Shown: in pieces, positions 60,794 through 64,000 of the stretch
How positions within the stretch are numbered: position 1 is the first letter of the stretch
How the letters are laid out: every line of letters begins with the position of its first letter
Assembly (NCBI RefSeq): GCF_001021385.1
Contig: NZ_CP011773.1
Coordinates: 558,001 to 622,000 of the forward strand
Reading direction: 5' to 3'
Length of the DNA: 64,000 bases
Origin: Mycobacterium sp. EPa45
GTDB taxonomy: Bacteria; Actinomycetota; Actinomycetes; Mycobacteriales; Mycobacteriaceae
Notes under the pieces: model-generated
Told to the model about the DNA's origin: nothing
Database searches by the model: none
The model's input: the letters and a program-made list of their open reading frames with translations, nothing else
Position numbers and translations under genes: made by a program

Positions 60794-61145
60794 ATGACGC
60801 GTCGGGTCCCCTTTTACGGATTCAACCGTCCAGGCGCGGAAGCCATCCGAGGCAGTCATCGCCAACTGGTGGCGGCAAGGCATGGCCGGCAGCGCCCAGG
60901 CTCACTACGAGACCGTGTACTCGTGGCTCGAGGACTACAGCGACGATCTGAGGAACATCACCGTCCCCGTCCTGGTGATGCACGGCGACGACGACCAGAT
61001 CGTGCCATATGCGAGCTCGGTGCCCCGCGCGGTCGACTTGCTTGCTAACGGTGCTCTGAAGACCTACCCGGGCTATCCGCACGGCATGCTGACCACGCAC
61101 GCGGACGTCTTGAATCCGGACTTGCTGGCGTTCATCAGGTCCTGA
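60794..61145 (+). pseudogene. Frameshifted remnant of a haloperoxidase-type alpha/beta hydrolase
   Basis: The final 87 codons (60882-61145) are in good shape: GSAQAHYETVYSWLEDYSDDLRNITVPVLVMHGDDDQIVPYASSVPRAVDLLANGALKTYPGYPHGMLTTHADVLNPDLLAFIRS, the C-terminus of chloroperoxidase-like enzymes. Just upstream another frame reads FYGFNRPGAEA; removing one A at 60845 joins it as GFNRPGAEASEAVIANWWRQGMAGSAQ. A second extra C in the run 60808-60811 would give SGPFYGF. The N-terminal about 180 residues with the nucleophile are missing, so this is a decayed gene. Confidence 0.8.
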
Positions 61146-61159
61146 TCGGGTTCGCGCAC

Positions 61160-61240
61160 CTGGTGAACCCCCGACGTCGGCGTCGAGATCGACGCTGGCG
61201 CGCGAAAGTGCGAGAACGAACCCCGCTGACGTCGATTCCG
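61160..61240. repeat. Possible dispersed intergenic repeat
   Basis: The gap between the pseudogene and the cyclase-type gene holds GCGTCGA-GA-TCGACGC (61180-61195), then CTGGCGCGCGAAAGTGCGAG, a sequence type I associate with short interspersed intergenic elements of fast-growing mycobacteria. Only one copy is in the window, so this is a suggestion. The inverted arms might also serve as a terminator. Confidence 0.25.
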
Positions 61241-61288
61241 GTGCGAAACAGTATCGCCGAGCGGACGAGTGGCTTTACCTCCGACAGC

Positions 61289-64000
61289 TCATCCGTCGCT
61301 GACCATTGCCTTCGCCCTGGCGATGTGTCCGTCGAAGCCCACAACTTCCACCTTCGTGCAATAACGCATCGCCAACTGCCGATACGAAATGGCATCACCC
61401 CGCCCACGCGCCAGAAGTGCATTGAGCCGAAGCAACATGATCTCCAGAATCGCCCAATCCTGATCGGCCGCGAGATGGGTTAACCAGTCGACGGCCTCTT
61501 CGGCTTCGGCGGTGTCCCCTTCGTGCCCGCGGTCCAGCAGTGCCTCGACGAGAACGCTCGCGCCCCACACGCCGTAACCGAGGCGTCCGGTCCTCCGAAG
61601 CACGTCCACCCCTTGGCGTATCAACGCGACGCCAACATCGCGGTCACCGCTTCTGGCCTCTTCCTGACCGATGAACACGTCGGCGAGTGGCACCAGGAAC
61701 AGAGTAGGGATACCCAGGAATTGTTCCCGTACCGCACGCATCATTTCCAGTCCGCGGCGACGGTCGCCCGCGTCGTCGCGGTTCAACAGCGCGATTGCCA
61801 ATGTGTACAACACCATGCAGGCGGCGACGTCGTTCGTCCCCTCGACGAGGGGCACCACCTGTTCAATCGTCCGCAAGAGCGAGTCGTCGACACGCAGCGC
61901 CCCGTATGTGATCGCGTGGCCGTACGACCAAGTGACAATGGCAGCAAGGGTTTCCGGGTCGCCGTTCTGGGCCATCAGGACGGCGCCATGAAGGTCCTCA
62001 AGCCATTGGGGACGCCCCAGCCACCATCGGGCCGCACCGCGCATTGCCAACGCGGCGGCCAACGGCGAGCCCAGTCCGAAGCCGGCACCCCTGGCCGGAT
62101 CATCGTCGGCGAGGTCGATGATGGCCTGCGTCCACTTTGAGAGCTCGCCGAATTCACCGGCGTCGAACCAGACGTTGAAGGCAACGAACGCGAGCCCCAC
62201 AGTGGGGTCGGGATCGCCGATCGACTCGAGCAGTGCCATCTGCTCGGAGGCCAGTGGTGACGCTTCGCGCGAACGCCCGGCGTAGAGGAGTTCGGTTGCC
62301 GCGCCGGTCATGCCGACCGCCAGCGAGACCTTGTCGCCGGCGGCGTTGCACAATTCCCGCAATTCCTCGAACCGGCGCAGGCTGCCCTCGCCGGCCGGGC
62401 TCCATCCGACGGTGGCGTACAGCATGGTCCGCGGCGCGATGCGCATAGACAGGTGGTCAGCGTCCTCGCCCGGCAGCTGATCGGCGATGCTGCGGGCTCG
62501 CTCCCAACTGCGGCGGGCGGCGTCGATGTCACGATTGGTCGACCACGCACCTGCACGCATGTGCCAGCCGTAGGCGCCGGGCAGTTCATCGGCCGCCTGC
62601 AGATGTTCGGCGATGAGGATCGCATTCTCCTCCAACGCATCCGCTGAATGTGCCTGGATCGCGGCGGCGACGCGTAAATGCCATTCGGCGCGATCGGACT
62701 TCAACTGCGACTCATACGCGACGGCACGAATCAACGGGTGTCGGAACGCATACCGGCCTTGCGGAGAGAACCCCACCGGGTCAATCAGCTCCGCACCGAT
62801 CAGCTCATCGAATACCGGGTCGACGCCGAGTTCGGTGACGAGTTCAGCTTCGAAACGAATGCCAATCACCGCAGCCGCGTTGAGCATTCGTTTGCCGGAG
62901 ACGCTCAACCGGTCGATCCGCGCCTCGACGGCCGCTTGTACCGTGGCCGGGACGCTCACTTCGGCGATAGCGGTCCGGCAGATGTAGCTACCGTGCTCAC
63001 CGATCAGCACTCCGCGCTGGTCGAGTTCACGCACCATTTCTTCGGCGAAGAATGGGTTGCCGGCAGCGCGGTCGGCGATGACCGCCGCTAGCTCGCCGAC
63101 CGACGGGTCTCGACCCAGCAACGCGTCGATCAACTCAGCGGTGTCCGAATCGGCCAGTGGGTCAAGGAAAATTGTTTGCGCTTCGTGGACGAGCAGCAGT
63201 GCGCCGCTGTATTCGGTGCGGGCGGTGATCAACACCATCGACGGGGTATTCGGAATGACACTGATGAAATCGGCCAACATCGATTCGCTCACGGGGTCGA
63301 CCCAGTGTGCGTCTTCAATGATGTACAGCGTCGGTGTGGTACGGCCCAGCGTCGCGTTGTTGATCAATGTCGTTAGCCGGCGCTTCCGCACACCTGGATC
63401 AATCTGTGGCAGTGACACTTCTGGATCCGCGATGCCCAGCAAATCATCGAGTAGCAACAGGTCCTCTGAATCGGCCTCGATGAATTGTGCCCGCAGCTTC
63501 TCGCGCGCTGAGGCCGCATCGAGGTCGGACACTCCGATGGACACCCGAAGAAGTTGCGTGACCACCTGAAAAGGAATGTCGCTGGCATGGGCCTCGCAGA
63601 AGCTCCAGAAGACCTCGAAGCCGCGAGAACTCGCCAGCGCCGCTGCTTCCCTTGCCGTGCGGCTCTTGCCGATACCTGGCGGCCCAACGATGTTCACGAC
63701 GCTGCCGCGACGACCGAGAGCGCGGTCCACCATCGCGTCGATAGCTGCCATCTCCCACCGCCGGCCGACCAAGTTTGCCTCGGTGCGCCGGGCGGGGATG
63801 TGACGCAGCTCTATGCCCGTGAGCCGCCGCGCGGCCACCGGTTTGTCGCTTCCTTTGATGTGGACCCATTCCAGGTCAGCCAGCACTGTCTTGTGCTCAA
63901 CCAGCCGCGCTGTCGACTCCGACAGCAGCACCCCGCCGGGCGGAGCCGCCGACTCCATTCGCTGCGCCATCCCGACGTGCTGGCCGATCGCGCTGTAGCC
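61289..64000 (-). CDS. Class III cyclase domain-AAA ATPase-TPR regulator (5' end beyond right edge)
   Basis: The frame is open through base 64000, so the start lies outside. The visible N-terminal end (GYSAIGQHVGMAQRMESAAPPGGVLLSESTARLVE) is the last part of a class III adenylyl cyclase homology domain. An ATPase follows with P-loop NIVGPPGIGKSRTAREAA, Walker B LYIIEDAHWVDP and sensor region, then a long TPR/MalT-like helical part. Unlike the Rv0386/Rv1358-type homologues it ends without a LuxR HTH (AKAMVSDG). It is probably a cytosolic signal integrator; cyclase activity cannot be judged without the catalytic half. Confidence 0.85.
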   Translation of the reverse strand, partial: GYSAIGQHVGMAQRMESAAPPGGVLLSESTARLVEHKTVLADLEWVHIKGSDKPVAARRLTGIELRHIPARRTEANLVGRRWEMAAIDAMVDRALGRRGSVVNIVGPPGIGKSRTAREAAALASSRGFEVFWSFCEAHASDIPFQVVTQLLRVSIGVSDLDAASAREKLRAQFIEADSEDLLLLDDLLGIADPEVSLPQIDPGVRKRRLTTLINNATLGRTTPTLYIIEDAHWVDPVSESMLADFISVIPNTPSMVLITARTEYSGALLLVHEAQTIFLDPLADSDTAELIDALLGRDPSVGELAAVIADRAAGNPFFAEEMVRELDQRGVLIGEHGSYICRTAIAEVSVPATVQAAVEARIDRLSVSGKRMLNAAAVIGIRFEAELVTELGVDPVFDELIGAELIDPVGFSPQGRYAFRHPLIRAVAYESQLKSDRAEWHLRVAAAIQAHSADALEENAILIAEHLQAADELPGAYGWHMRAGAWSTNRDIDAARRSWERARSIADQLPGEDADHLSMRIAPRTMLYATVGWSPAGEGSLRRFEELRELCNAAGDKVSLAVGMTGAATELLYAGRSREASPLASEQMALLESIGDPDPTVGLAFVAFNVWFDAGEFGELSKWTQAIIDLADDDPARGAGFGLGSPLAAALAMRGAARWWLGRPQWLEDLHGAVLMAQNGDPETLAAIVTWSYGHAITYGALRVDDSLLRTIEQVVPLVEGTNDVAACMVLYTLAIALLNRDDAGDRRRGLEMMRAVREQFLGIPTLFLVPLADVFIGQEEARSGDRDVGVALIRQGVDVLRRTGRLGYGVWGASVLVEALLDRGHEGDTAEAEEAVDWLTHLAADQDWAILEIMLLRLNALLARGRGDAISYRQLAMRYCTKVEVVGFDGHIARAKAMVSDG

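Noticed and set aside
1..64000. Mobile elements, prophage, CRISPR or rRNA
   Set aside because: No transposase, integrase, cas or rRNA sequence was recognised on either strand, and gene content is uniformly mycobacterial.

Overview
The window is chromosomal DNA of a non-tuberculous Mycobacterium/Mycolicibacterium. The evidence is the high GC content, frequent GTG/TTG starts, F420-type luciferase-like oxidoreductases, a PGRS-type glycine-rich protein, WXG100/ESX-type proteins, and above all gene order. The blocks tRNA-Gly - dcd - ugd - rmlA, aspC - etfD - LuxR/STAND regulator - IniB-domain gene - iniB - iniA - iniC, and lpqJ occur in the same relative order as M. tuberculosis Rv0321 to Rv0344c, with many extra genes inserted. 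I see no phage, insertion sequence, CRISPR array or rRNA.

Layout. 1-926: a two-gene minus-strand unit with an ATGA overlap; the downstream member runs off the left edge. 1133-9399: cell-wall L,D-transpeptidase-like protein, SnoaL-like protein, membrane protein plus WrbA-type quinone oxidoreductase (ATGA-coupled), an unlisted 47-aa protein, a TetR gene divergent from a two-gene unit with a leaderless-type promoter, exported proteins and a zinc alcohol dehydrogenase. 9551-21128: PoxB-type enzyme, exported protein with an internal duplication, Tat-exported GH16 glucanase, PGRS-like protein without a PE domain, ferritin-like diiron protein, DUF4344-type lipoprotein, beta-propeller protein, and an alpha/beta hydrolase divergent from a TetR gene with an operator over its start codon. 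21250-31258: tRNA-Gly(CCC), dcd, a DUF7159-type protein, ugd, rmlA, YibE/F-like transporter, FAD monooxygenase-like protein and aspC.

31449-49158 is the cell-envelope-stress region. It has two exported proteins, etfD with an unusual five-repeat C-terminal tail and tandem palindromic operators, the large LuxR/STAND regulator (IniR-like), an Hsp70-like membrane protein, an IniB-domain protein, iniB, iniA and iniC. Among the ini genes sit four membrane proteins that share a PWYR motif directly before a transmembrane helix and a Thr/Ser/Pro-rich tail, then lpqJ. The upstream regions of the IniB-domain gene and of iniB both carry arrays of CCCCTA repeats at almost the same distance from a TAACNT -10 hexamer. 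This suggests one regulator controls both, and the adjacent IniR-like protein is the obvious candidate.

49310-64000: acyl-CoA dehydrogenase-like gene, a WXG100 protein facing a lipoprotein plus 750-aa WXG-headed protein unit, SDR, F420-type oxidoreductase, GAP/sulfolipid-addressing-type protein, MFS transporter, exported CocE-type hydrolase, a frameshifted haloperoxidase remnant, and a class III cyclase/AAA/TPR regulator cut by the right edge.

The best candidate for an under-described system is the ini locus: two dynamin-like GTPases (IniA, IniC) with two IniB-domain proteins and four PWYR membrane proteins, apparently tied together by shared CCCCTA promoter repeats.
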